The position numbers were made by a program, and so were the translations under genes. 64,000 nucleotides of DNA, taken from assembly GCF_036032445.1 (NCBI RefSeq), contig NZ_CP107932.1:6698501-6762500 (forward strand), read 5' to 3'. The notes under the pieces are model-generated. The model searched no databases. It worked only from the letters and a program-made list of their open reading frames with translations, and had not been told where the DNA came from. Below, in pieces: positions 16,204 through 24,647 of the stretch. The DNA comes from Nocardia sp. NBC_00416. GTDB taxonomy: Bacteria; Actinomycetota; Actinomycetes; Mycobacteriales; Mycobacteriaceae. The stretch's first letter is position 1; each line of letters opens with the position of its first letter.

Positions 16204-17531
16204 ACGAGATGACCCTGCTGTTGGTCGCCGTTTTGCTCGCTGCCGTGGGCGGTGTTTTCGCCGCGGTCGATTCGGCGTTGAACACGCTGTCCCCGGCTCG
16301 TCTCGACGATATGGCCCGCAGCGACCGCCCCGGTGCGGTGCGGCTGGGCCGGATCGTGGACGACCGGCCCCGGTACGTGAACCTGATGGTGCTGTTGCGC
16401 ATTCTGTGCGAGATCACCGCGACCGTGCTGCTCGCCGCCGCGCTGAGCAGTTTCATGGACAGCGGGTGGGCACTGCTGGTGACCGCGGCGGTGATGGTGC
16501 TGGTCTCGTATGTGGTGATCGGGGTGGGACCCCGCACCCTGGGGCGCCAGCACGCGTACACGATCGCGCTCGCGGCGGGTCTGCCACTGCAGTTCATCGG
16601 TGCCCTGCTCGGGCCGGTGAGCCGGCTGCTGATCCTGCTCGGCAACGCGATCACGCCGGGTAAGGGGTTCCGCAACGGACCGTTCGCCTCGGAGATCGAG
16701 TTGCGTGAAGTGGTCGATATGGCGCGGGAACGCGGTGTGGTGGCCGATGATGAGCGCCGGATGATCCAGTCGGTGTTCGAACTCGGTGACACGGCCGCGC
16801 GCGCGGTGATGGTGCCGCGTACCGAGATGGTGTGGATCGAGGCCGATAAGTCGGTGGCGCAGGCGATGTCGCTGGCGGTGCGCAGTGGGCATTCGCGGAT
16901 CCCGGTCATCGGTGAGAATGTCGACGATGTCCTCGGTGTGGTGTACCTGAAGGATCTGGTGCCCTACGGCGATCGCGGGCGCAGCGTCCGGGTGGGCGAG
17001 GTGAAGCGCGACGCGGTGTTCATGCCCGACTCCAAACCTCTCGACGATCTCCTCGACGAGATGCAACGCCGACGCAACCATATGGTGTTGCTGGTGGACG
17101 AGTACGGCGGCATCGCCGGTCTGGTCACCATCGAGGACGTCCTGGAGGAGATCGTCGGGGAGATCGCCGACGAATACGACACCGACGAGACGCCTCCGAT
17201 CGAGGAGATCGAACCCGGGCGTTTCCGGGTGTCGGCGCGGTTGCCGATCGCCGACCTCGGGGAGCTGTACGGATTGCCGATCGATGAGGAGGAAGTCGAC
17301 ACCGTCGGCGGTCTGCTCGCGCACGAACTGGGACGGGTGCCGCTACCGGGTTCGGAGGTCGCCGCGCACGGTCTGGCGCTGCGCGGCGAGGGCGGCGCGG
17401 ACGCTCGTGGCCGGGTCCGGGTACACACCGTGGTGGTGAGCCGGGAGCCCGCGCAGAATACGAAGACCGAACCGGGATCGGAGCGGGACCACCCCTCTGC
17501 CCGGCACGACGAGGGAGCCACCGATGAGTGA
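16200..17531 (+). CDS. HlyC/CorC family CBS-domain membrane protein
   Basis: 443 residues. Four hydrophobic segments in the first ~150 residues form a DUF21 (CNNM) membrane domain, beginning MTLLLVAVLLAAVGGVFAAV. Two CBS motifs follow (MVPRTEMVWIEADKS and HMVLLVDEYGGIAGLVTIED), then a C-terminal transporter-associated CorC/HlyC domain. The family is linked to Mg2+/Co2+ efflux or homeostasis; 'hemolysin' in older names is misleading. It overlaps ybeY by four bases and the cytidine-deaminase-like gene by eight. Confidence 0.9.
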   Translation: MNEMTLLLVAVLLAAVGGVFAAVDSALNTLSPARLDDMARSDRPGAVRLGRIVDDRPRYVNLMVLLRILCEITATVLLAAALSSFMDSGWALLVTAAVMVLVSYVVIGVGPRTLGRQHAYTIALAAGLPLQFIGALLGPVSRLLILLGNAITPGKGFRNGPFASEIELREVVDMARERGVVADDERRMIQSVFELGDTAARAVMVPRTEMVWIEADKSVAQAMSLAVRSGHSRIPVIGENVDDVLGVVYLKDLVPYGDRGRSVRVGEVKRDAVFMPDSKPLDDLLDEMQRRRNHMVLLVDEYGGIAGLVTIEDVLEEIVGEIADEYDTDETPPIEEIEPGRFRVSARLPIADLGELYGLPIDEEEVDTVGGLLAHELGRVPLPGSEVAAHGLALRGEGGADARGRVRVHTVVVSREPAQNTKTEPGSERDHPSARHDEGATDE

Positions 17532-17874
17532 ACTGGACGCCGAGGACAACAAGCTGCTGGTGTTGGCCCGGGGTGCGCTCGGTCGCACGGGCGGGTCCGC
17601 GGGCGCGGCGATCCGCGATACCGATGGTCGCACCTATGCCGCCGGTGAGGTCGGATTGCAGGCGCTGCGGCTCACTGCCCTGCAGTCCGCGGTGGCCGCC
17701 GCCGTTTCCAGCGGCGCGGAGGGGTTCGAGGCCGCGGTGGTGATCGGCGGGAAATTCGCGGACGCCGGTGTATCGGCGATCCGTGAGGTGTCCGCCGGGG
17801 CGCGGATCATTTTCGCGGATGTGTCGGGCGCTGTTTTCGATATCGCCGAGGGTTACGAGGCGACCGATGCCTGA
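17524..17874 (+). CDS. Cytidine-deaminase-like protein lacking zinc motifs
   Basis: 116 residues. The fold is suggested by similarity in length and by patches such as GRTYAAGEVGLQALRLTALQSAV, shortened here by loss of key residues: the HAE and PCxxC zinc ligands of active cytidine deaminases are absent (the protein has no Cys). M. tuberculosis has a small protein of unknown function at the same place between the HlyC-like gene and era. It is translationally coupled to both neighbours (8-base overlaps). It is probably not an active deaminase. Confidence 0.7.
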   Translation: MSELDAEDNKLLVLARGALGRTGGSAGAAIRDTDGRTYAAGEVGLQALRLTALQSAVAAAVSSGAEGFEAAVVIGGKFADAGVSAIREVSAGARIIFADVSGAVFDIAEGYEATDA

Positions 17875-18775
17875 GGCCACCGAGTTCCGGTCCGGTTTCG
17901 TCTGTTTCGTCGGCCGGCCCAATACGGGTAAATCGACGCTGACCAACGCCCTGGTGGGTGCGAAGATCGCGATCACCAGTTCGCGTCCGCAGACCACCCG
18001 GCACACCATCCGCGGCATCGTGCACCGGGAGCACACACAGCTGATCTTGGTCGATACCCCCGGTCTGCACCGCCCCCGGACGTTGCTCGGGCAGCGGCTC
18101 AACGACCTGGTGCGCGATACCTATTCCGAGGTCGACGTGATCGCGCTGTGCATTCCGGCGGACGAGAAGATCGGACCCGGAGATCGCTGGATCGTGCAGC
18201 AGGTGCGCCAGATGGCGCCGAAGACAACGTTGCTCGGTGTGGTCACCAAGATCGACAAAGTCGGTCGCGACCAGATCGCCCGGCAACTGATGGCGGTATC
18301 CGAACTGCTCGGGCCGGATTCCGACGTGGTGCCGGTGTCGGCGACCAAGGGCGAGCAGGTCGAGGTCCTCGTCGATGTGATCGCCGCCCAGATGCCGCCC
18401 GGTCCCGCCTTCTACCCGGACGGTGAGATCACCGACGAGCCCGAAGAAACCCTGATGGCCGAACTCATCCGGGAAGCGGCGCTGGAGGGGGTCCGCGACG
18501 AACTGCCGCATTCGCTGGCGGTGGTGATCGAAGAGATCGAGCCGCGCGAGGAACACGACGATATGCTCGATGTGCACGCGCTGCTGTATGTGGAGCGGCC
18601 GAGCCAGAAGGCGATCATCATCGGCAAGGGGGGCGCCCGGCTGAAAGAGGTCGGCACCAATGCGCGCAAGCAGATCGAGCATATTCTCGGCAGCCGCATC
18701 TATCTGCACCTCCATGTGAAGGTTGCCAAAGATTGGCAGCGCGATCCCAAACAGTTGGGCAAACTCGGGTTCTGA
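17867..18775 (+). CDS. era: GTPase Era
   Basis: 302 residues. G1 GRPNTGKSTLTNAL at the N-terminus, DTPGLH (G3) and TKIDKV (G4) follow, and a C-terminal KH domain carries IIIGKGGARLKEVG. Era binds the 3' end of 16S rRNA and checks 30S assembly, functionally linked to YbeY in the same operon. ATG 17867 gives the normal N-terminus and overlaps the preceding gene by eight bases. Confidence 0.96.
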   Translation: MPEATEFRSGFVCFVGRPNTGKSTLTNALVGAKIAITSSRPQTTRHTIRGIVHREHTQLILVDTPGLHRPRTLLGQRLNDLVRDTYSEVDVIALCIPADEKIGPGDRWIVQQVRQMAPKTTLLGVVTKIDKVGRDQIARQLMAVSELLGPDSDVVPVSATKGEQVEVLVDVIAAQMPPGPAFYPDGEITDEPEETLMAELIREAALEGVRDELPHSLAVVIEEIEPREEHDDMLDVHALLYVERPSQKAIIIGKGGARLKEVGTNARKQIEHILGSRIYLHLHVKVAKDWQRDPKQLGKLGF

Positions 18776-19274
18776 GCCCGCACGGATCGGTGGGGCCCGT
18801 ACCCTAATTCATTCGATACCCGGATCTGTAGGCCGAATGGAAATCCCGAGGGCCCTTTTCCAGTGGCTCGACCGGCGGGGGACCGGTGCGAGAACGGTCA
18901 TGCCGAGGTTCCCGCGAACCATCGGGGTGTAGGCCGTAGCGCGATATCCGATCGGTGAACACCCGGTACCTCCGCGAGCCCCGCATGGGTCGGGTGCGCG
19001 CCCGGGACCAGGACCGATGCGGGTTCGGCGGTGCTCATCGCCGTGCGTGGGACGCGCATATCCGACTCGATCCGGACACTGGGTGTTAGCTGAGGAACGG
19101 TTTACTCGGGGTGGCGGAGTCTGGACCAGACCGATATGCTTCGGCCCGTACCCGAATTGGCCGGAGTAAAACCATTCTTCATCCGACGATTCGGTAACGG
19201 GCACGACGGGGTGCCGGATGCGGGCTCCGCGTGTGGGTCGGCAGGACCAAGCACGAGCGGGGGGTACCCGACTT
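18776..19274. other. Intergenic region before the conservon
   Basis: About 500 bases with no convincing gene. Near the middle, TATGCT (19135-19140) could be a -10 element. The perfect palindrome GTCTGG-A-CCAGAC (19119-19131) falls in the spacer expected between -35 and -10, so it could be an operator for the conservon. No matching regulator is encoded nearby. In M. tuberculosis this interval between era and recO holds an amidase gene, so the region is variable. Confidence 0.35.
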
Positions 19275-20846
19275 ATGTACGAATCGGTGGCGGCTGCCCC
19301 GACCAGCAAAAGCGGCCGGAGTCCGTGGCTTGCCCCGGCTCTGGCCCTGGGGATCTCGGTCACGGCGGGTGTCGGGCTGCTGTCCGCGGCCGTGCTCTCG
19401 GTGTCGCCGGCCGACCGGACGCTGACGGCTGTATGGGTTTCCGTCGCGGTGGTCGCGGCGTGTACCGCGATCACCACGGCCGTGTACTTCCGCGGGCTGA
19501 TCAGCGCGGAGCAGCGCCGCGGGGCTGCCGCACTCGATCGGCTCGCGCAGGCCGAGCGGCGCGCCGCGGCGGCCGAACAGGCGGTCGCGGCGGAGAAAGA
19601 GGTCTCCGCGCGCAGCGAACGTCGCCGGTCGGCCGCTATCGCGGCCCTGGCGAACGCGGCCGGCCGGATGCAGGCCATGACCACCAGCACGCTGGCGAAC
19701 CTGCAGGACCTGGAACACCGGTACGCCGATCAGGCGGTCCTGGCCGACCTGCTGAAACTCGACCACGCCACCGCCCAGGCCGGTCGCCTGGCCGACAGCA
19801 TCGCGATACTCAGCGGTGCCCGCACCGGTCGCCGCTGGGCCAAACCGATTGTGCTGGAACGTGTTATGCGGGCGGCGATCGGCCGGATCGGTGGGTACCA
19901 GCGGGTGCGGATGCGGGCGATCGTCGATGTCGCCATCGCCGGGCACGCGGCCGAAGGGGTTATCCACGCGCTGTCCGAACTCGTCGACAACGCCTGCCGT
20001 TTTTCCCCGCCCACCACCGAGGTGCACATCTACGCCGCGGAGATTCCCGCCGGTGTGGTGGTCACGATCGAGGACAGTGGCCTGGTGATGAGCGAATCGT
20101 CACTGCATCGGGCGCAGCTCACCGTTTCCGGCGCCGAAACCGAGGCCGCCGAGGGCCTCTCCTCGCTCAACGGCACCCGGTTCGGTCTCGCTGTCGTGGG
20201 CCGGCTGGCGCGTAAACACGGCCTCACCGTGAGCTATCGGCCGTCGGCGATCGGCGGGACCGCGGCGGTGGTGATGATCCCGCGCGAACTCACCGCCCGG
20301 ATCGAGCCGCCGACCACCCCGGCCCTGCCCGCCGGTCACTCGGCCGGTCAGGCGGGTCTGCCGCCCGGTGCGGGAGCGGGATCCGGACCGTTCGGGGCCC
20401 GCCCGGAAACCGGCGCGCGGTACCGGGCCGAGCCCGCGAAGGCGTCCGCGGCGGTCGCGCAGGAATTCGGACGCGCCGTGCCGGACCAGCATGTTTCGGG
20501 CCGGCACAGTATCTCTCAACACAGTCTCGGCCAGCTCCCGGCGGTGGCCGCGACCGAAGCCGAGGCGACCACCACCGTGCTGCCCAAGCGGCGGCGGGGC
20601 AGCACCCTGGCCGCCGCGCATCCCACGGGCCTGCCCGATTCCGATGCTCTCCGCGGTGCCGTACCAGAGGATCCGGCGCCGAGACACCGATCGACGGCAT
20701 CCTCGCTGGGTGCGTTCCAGCGCGCGGTCACCGGCCGCGCCGGCGGCGACGACCAACCCTTCGGCGGACCGATCCAGTCACCCGGCGACGGCGCCGCGCG
20801 ACTGTCCCGTCATTCCATGACCACCGACTGGGAGAACGATCGATGA
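19275..20846 (+). CDS. Conservon sensor kinase-like protein (CvnA type)
   Basis: 523 residues. Two hydrophobic helices near residues 17-43 and 52-72 anchor it in the membrane. A coiled, Ala/Glu-rich stretch (residues ~75-115) leads to a dimerisation helix with LDHATAQAGRLAD. The ATPase domain follows: N box ELVDNACRFS, G1 EDSGLV, G2 GTRFGLAVVGRL. The last ~170 residues are disordered. No dedicated response regulator is nearby; instead it heads a block of roadblock, DUF742, GTPase and P450 genes, the arrangement called a conservon in Streptomyces, where the complex resembles a G-protein-coupled receptor system. Autophosphorylation is uncertain in this family. It overlaps the next gene as ATGA. 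Confidence 0.85.
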   Translation: MYESVAAAPTSKSGRSPWLAPALALGISVTAGVGLLSAAVLSVSPADRTLTAVWVSVAVVAACTAITTAVYFRGLISAEQRRGAAALDRLAQAERRAAAAEQAVAAEKEVSARSERRRSAAIAALANAAGRMQAMTTSTLANLQDLEHRYADQAVLADLLKLDHATAQAGRLADSIAILSGARTGRRWAKPIVLERVMRAAIGRIGGYQRVRMRAIVDVAIAGHAAEGVIHALSELVDNACRFSPPTTEVHIYAAEIPAGVVVTIEDSGLVMSESSLHRAQLTVSGAETEAAEGLSSLNGTRFGLAVVGRLARKHGLTVSYRPSAIGGTAAVVMIPRELTARIEPPTTPALPAGHSAGQAGLPPGAGAGSGPFGARPETGARYRAEPAKASAAVAQEFGRAVPDQHVSGRHSISQHSLGQLPAVAATEAEATTTVLPKRRRGSTLAAAHPTGLPDSDALRGAVPEDPAPRHRSTASSLGAFQRAVTGRAGGDDQPFGGPIQSPGDGAARLSRHSMTTDWENDR

Positions 20847-21262
20847 CGATGACATCGGATCCAGCGCAACTGGATTGGCTGTTACAACGCCTGCTCAGCG
20901 AAACCGCCGGCGCCCGCCATGCGGTGCTGCTGGCCGCCGACGGAATCCAGATGTGCCATACCGCGGGACTGTCCATGGACCAGGCCGACCGGCTCGCCGC
21001 GATCGCCTCCGGTGTACAGGCGCTGGCGGGTAGCGCATCGGCCGAGTTCGGCAACGGGCGGGGCGGGGTCCGCCAGTCGATGACCGAGTTCCACGGCGGG
21101 ATCCTGTTCATCGTCGGCGCCGGCGCGGGCGCCCAGATCGCGGTGCTGGCCGACGACGACGCGGACGCCGGATTGGTCGGCGCTCAGATGGCGGCGTTGA
21201 TCGAGCAGGTCGGGGAGTATTTGTCCGCACCCCCGCGAGGGAGCCGAGCGAGACTGCTGTGA
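20843..21262 (+). CDS. Roadblock/LC7 domain protein (CvnB type)
   Basis: 139 residues covering one roadblock/LC7 domain (start LDWLLQRLLSETAGARHAVL, then GILFIVGAGAGAQIAVLAD). Such proteins act as GTPase-activating or scaffold partners of the small GTPase in the same operon. The stop overlaps the following GTG as GTGA. Confidence 0.9.
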   Translation: MTMTSDPAQLDWLLQRLLSETAGARHAVLLAADGIQMCHTAGLSMDQADRLAAIASGVQALAGSASAEFGNGRGGVRQSMTEFHGGILFIVGAGAGAQIAVLADDDADAGLVGAQMAALIEQVGEYLSAPPRGSRARLL

Positions 21263-21618
21263 ACCGCCCCGGCCGCGACGAGGATCCCGACCGCTTCTAC
21301 ACACTCACTGGTGGCCGGACCGATCCGGCCACCGAGGAATTCGATCCGGTGACCCTGGTGGTCAGCGAAAGCGTTCCGGCCGCGGCGATGCAGCACGAAC
21401 ACGTGGCCATCCTGACGATGTGCCGGCAGCCGACCGCGGTGGTGGAGATAGCGGCCGAACTACGGCTGCCGATCGGCATCGCGACTGTTCTCGTCGCGGA
21501 TCTGCTGCACGCGGGCAAGGTCACCGTCCGCCATCCCGATCTGGATACGGGTCCCTACGGTGACACGTTCGATATCGACATGCTCGAGAAGGTGTTAGGT
21601 GGACTCCGTAGCCTATGA
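21259..21618 (+). CDS. DUF742 protein (CvnC type)
   Basis: 119 residues. A winged-helix-like core with ILTMCRQPTAVVEIAAELR and IATVLVADLLHAGKVTVRHP identifies the DUF742 family, found almost only in conservons. Its function is unknown; it probably links the kinase-like and GTPase components. It overlaps the GTPase gene by 20 bases. Confidence 0.9.
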   Translation: MNRPGRDEDPDRFYTLTGGRTDPATEEFDPVTLVVSESVPAAAMQHEHVAILTMCRQPTAVVEIAAELRLPIGIATVLVADLLHAGKVTVRHPDLDTGPYGDTFDIDMLEKVLGGLRSL

Positions 21619-22228
21619 CGACCGCCCCACGCGCGCGGGGGCGCCACTGCGCAGTTCGGTGCGGCACGGTCTGAAAATCGTTGTCGTCGGCGGGTTCGGC
21701 GTCGGCAAGACCACGATGGTCCGCGCGGTCAGCGAGATCCAGCCGCTGGACACCGAGGCCGTGATGACCGACGCCGGTGTCGGGGTCGACGATCTGACCG
21801 GGGTGACCGGCAAATCGACCACCACTGTCGCCTTCGACTTCGGGCGGATCACCCTGTCGGACGAATATGTGCTGTATGTGTTCGGCGCGCCCGGGCAGGA
21901 ACGTTTCTGGTTCCTGTGGGACAGGCTGTTCACCGGCACGCTGGGGGCGGTGGTGCTGGTCGACCCGAGCCGGATCAGCGATTCCTGGTACGCGATCGAC
22001 CGGCTCGAATACCAGGGCACCCCGTTCGTGGTGGCCTGCAACTCTTTCGAACCGATCCCGCCCGCCCTCGACGAGGTGCGCGATGCGCTGGACCTGGACC
22101 TGGACGTTCCGCTGTTCTCCTGCGACGCGCGCTCCCGGGCGTCGAGCAAACAAGTGCTGGTCGGTTTCGTCGAACACCTCGTCGAGCGACAGAGTCCACC
22201 CGCAGCCGTATCGGAGGTCCGATCGTGA
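21599..22228 (+). CDS. Conservon small GTPase (CvnD type)
   Basis: 209 residues. Walker A GGFGVGKTTMVRAVSE, a G3-like FGAPGQERFWFLWD, and a VACNSF segment in place of NKxD. This is the Ras-like ATP/GTP-binding protein of conservons, thought to cycle on the membrane-associated CvnA-B-C complex. The start codon overlaps the DUF742 gene by 20 bases and its stop overlaps the P450 GTG by four, so the block is translated as a coupled unit. Confidence 0.92.
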   Translation: MDSVAYDDRPTRAGAPLRSSVRHGLKIVVVGGFGVGKTTMVRAVSEIQPLDTEAVMTDAGVGVDDLTGVTGKSTTTVAFDFGRITLSDEYVLYVFGAPGQERFWFLWDRLFTGTLGAVVLVDPSRISDSWYAIDRLEYQGTPFVVACNSFEPIPPALDEVRDALDLDLDVPLFSCDARSRASSKQVLVGFVEHLVERQSPPAAVSEVRS

Positions 22229-23508
22229 CCCGCCCCGACTACCGGCCCGGCACCTCGCCGGGCGGCTGCCCGCTCGGCACGACCGGCGCGGTCGTGTTGG
22301 ACGGTCCCGGTTTCCACACCGATCCCGCCTTGCTCTACACCCGGATGCGCTCGGAGCGCGGTCCGGTGGTCGCCGTGGAGCTCATCGGCAGGATCCCCGC
22401 GTGGCTGGTGATCGGCTATCGGGAACTGCATCAGGTGACCACGGACGGGCTGTTGTTCCCGCGTGATTCGAGTCTGTGGAACCAGTGGCCCGCGATACCG
22501 CCGGACTGGCCGCTGTTGCCCATGGTCGGTCGGCCGCAGCCCGGGATCTATTTCACCGCCGGCGCCGCGCACGCCCGGCATGTGAGCCTGGTGGAACCGG
22601 CACTGGAATCGGTGGACCCGTTCGCGTTGCGGACCGCGTGTGAACAACTGGCCGACGGGCTGATCGACCGGTTCTGCGGTCGCGGCTACGCCGATGTGGT
22701 CAGCGAGTTCGCCGAACTGCTGCCGGTGTCGACGCTGGCCTGGATCCTGGGCGTCCCCGAATCAGACGGACCCTATCTCGCGCAGAACATGCGGGCACTG
22801 TGCGACGGCGGACCGGAGGCCCCCGCCGCCTATCAGCGTTTCGTCGAATATATGCAGCAGCTGCTGGCGCTGAAGAAGTCCGCGCCGGGCGCGGATCTGG
22901 TGTCGCGGATGCTGGCGCATCCCGCGCCGTTCGCCGACGAGGAATACGTCCTCAACATGCAGTCGATCACCGCGGCGGGGCATCTGCCGACCGCCGACTG
23001 GATCGGCAACTCGGTCCGGCTCATGCTCGTCGACGACCGGTTCGCCGCCGCGTTCGGCGCTGCCCGGCACAGCATCGGCCAGGCGATGACCGAGGTGCTG
23101 TGGGAGGACACTCCCACCCAGATCCTGGCCGGTCGCTGGGTCTCGCGCGATACCCGCCTCGGCGAGGCGCTGGTGCGCCGCGGCGATATGTTGCTGCTGG
23201 GCCTGGCTGCGGCCAACTCCGATCCGCATATCCGGCAGTACTCGGGCGACGGCGCCGAACCCGCCCATTCCGGAAACGCGGCGCATTTCGCCTTCGGTCA
23301 CGGCGAATACCGCTGTCCCTATCCGGCGCAGCAGATCGCCGAGATCATCGCGCGCACCGGGATCGAGGTTCTGCTCGACCGGCTGCCCGACCTGGATCTG
23401 GCGGTGCCCGCCGGCTCCCTGGTCCGTCGGCCCTCTCCCTTCCTGCGCGGATTCACGTCCCTACCGGTCAGTTTCACACCTGTTCCCGCCGTTGGAGGTG
23501 GCTCGTGA
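22225..23508 (+). CDS. Cytochrome P450, CYP157-like, no EXXR motif
   Basis: 427 residues. The heme-binding loop FGHGEYRCPYPAQ is intact with its cysteine ligand. The K-helix, normally EXXR, reads EVLW (in AMTEVLWEDTP). The I-helix reads AAGHLPTADW rather than AGxET. Loss of EXXR is the known hallmark of the CYP157 family, which lies in Streptomyces conservons next to a CYP154. Context and motif together make CYP157 likely; exact family needs sequence comparison. The substrate is unknown. It overlaps the GTPase and the degraded second P450 genes by four bases each. Confidence 0.88.
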   Translation: MTRPDYRPGTSPGGCPLGTTGAVVLDGPGFHTDPALLYTRMRSERGPVVAVELIGRIPAWLVIGYRELHQVTTDGLLFPRDSSLWNQWPAIPPDWPLLPMVGRPQPGIYFTAGAAHARHVSLVEPALESVDPFALRTACEQLADGLIDRFCGRGYADVVSEFAELLPVSTLAWILGVPESDGPYLAQNMRALCDGGPEAPAAYQRFVEYMQQLLALKKSAPGADLVSRMLAHPAPFADEEYVLNMQSITAAGHLPTADWIGNSVRLMLVDDRFAAAFGAARHSIGQAMTEVLWEDTPTQILAGRWVSRDTRLGEALVRRGDMLLLGLAAANSDPHIRQYSGDGAEPAHSGNAAHFAFGHGEYRCPYPAQQIAEIIARTGIEVLLDRLPDLDLAVPAGSLVRRPSPFLRGFTSLPVSFTPVPAVGGGS

Positions 23509-24327
23509 GCCAGCAGTCCCGCACCGCGCGCGACCCTGACAATCGACCCATGGTCGCCGATCTCGCGGGGGAGACCCGCGGGTCTTCGCCGAACTCGACG
23601 AGTACTACACGCGGCTGATCGAGGAGAAGACCGCCCACCCGGCCGATGACCTGACCTCCGATTTCATCCACGACAGCGCCGCGGGTGAAACCCGCTGACC
23701 GAGGCGGAGGTGCACGGCAACCTGAAGGCGCTCGTGGCCGCGGGTCACGAGACCACGGTCAGCCTGATCATCACCACCGTCCGCGCGCTGCTCGCTCACC
23801 CCGAACAGCTGGCGGCGATCCGGGCGGGCGACCGGACCTGGGAAGAGGCCATCGAGGAGACGCTGCGCTGGGACGGCCCGGTCATCCATCTGCTGATGCG
23901 CTTCGCCACCGAGGACATCACGGTCGACGACATCACCATCGAAAAAGGTGACGGCGTGGTCATGTCGTATCGCGCCATCGGCCGCGACCGGGGTGTGCAC
24001 GGCGCCGACGCCTTCGACCTCACCCGCCCGACCGCCGACCGCAACATCGCCTTCGGCCACGGCCCGCATATCTGTCCCGGCGCCGCCCTGGCCCGGCTCG
24101 AGGCGTCCATCGCCGTGCCGGCCCTGTTCGACCGGTTCCCGAACCTGCGGTGCGCCGTACCGCTGAGCGAGGTCGGCAATCTGCCGGTGCTCACCCAGAA
24201 CGACCGGCCGCTTTCCCCGTCCGGCTCGGAGACCGGGCCGGATCCGCGCCGGGCCGAGCCGATGACAGTCTTCCCACGTCGCGTCGTTGTCGAGCGAAGG
24301 AGCGCAGCGACTGACCGGCCGGGGTGA
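23505..24327 (+). pseudogene. Degraded second P450 (CYP154-like)
   Basis: A GTG overlapping the first P450's stop opens a frame that keeps only ~25 residues of the N-terminus. It then jumps into mid-protein sequence in a second frame (VFAELDEYYTRLIEEKT, from ~23583). A stop ends that at ~23698, and a third frame carries the rest: AGHETTVSL, the normal K-helix ETLRW and the heme loop FGHGPHICPGAALARLE. About 180 residues are missing. The final codons and stop (ERRSAATDRPG) come from a copy of the dispersed repeat. Original role: CYP154-like partner in the conservon. Confidence 0.85.
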
Positions 24328-24634
24328 AGGCCGGAGACCGCCGGAGATTCGGGCCTGTGTCGCGTTTTCCTCTGTCGGATGGTCGCCTTTCGGTGGTCCG
24401 CCCCCGGTTCTGGAGTGAAGAAGCGCGGCAGCTGACCGTCCGGGGTGAAGGCCGGCGACAGTCGAGATCCAGGCCTGTGTCGCATTTTCCTCTGTCGGAT
24501 GGCCACCGTTCTATGGTCGGGGCCCGCCCCGGTTCTGGAGCGAAGGAGCGCAGCGACTGAGCGTAGGAGTGAAGAACCGGGGTTGACGAGGGCCCCGACC
24601 CGCCCCGCCGCAGGCGGGGCAATCAAACACTGTG
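24292..24634 (+). repeat. Structured repeat array B
   Basis: Related units start at 24292, 24413 and 24538 (periods 121 and 125) with the shared core GAGCGAAGGAGCGCAGCGAC. The first two carry a CCGGGGTGAAGGCCGG hairpin and a common CCTGTGTCGC...TCTGTCGGAT segment. The last is a full copy of the array A element: GTCGGGGCCC/GGGCCCCGAC arms at 24516-24599, then the short hairpin GCCCCGCC-GCA-GGCGGGGC (24602-24620). The array overlaps the end of the P450 pseudogene and stops right before the recO promoter. Confidence 0.82.
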
Positions 24635-24635
24635 T

Positions 24636-24641
24636 AAGACT
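24636..24641 (+). promoter_or_regulatory. -10 element for leaderless recO
   Basis: AAGACT ends six bases before the recO GTG. The same hexamer and spacing precede tenA. Confidence 0.45.
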
Positions 24642-24647
24642 GATGCC

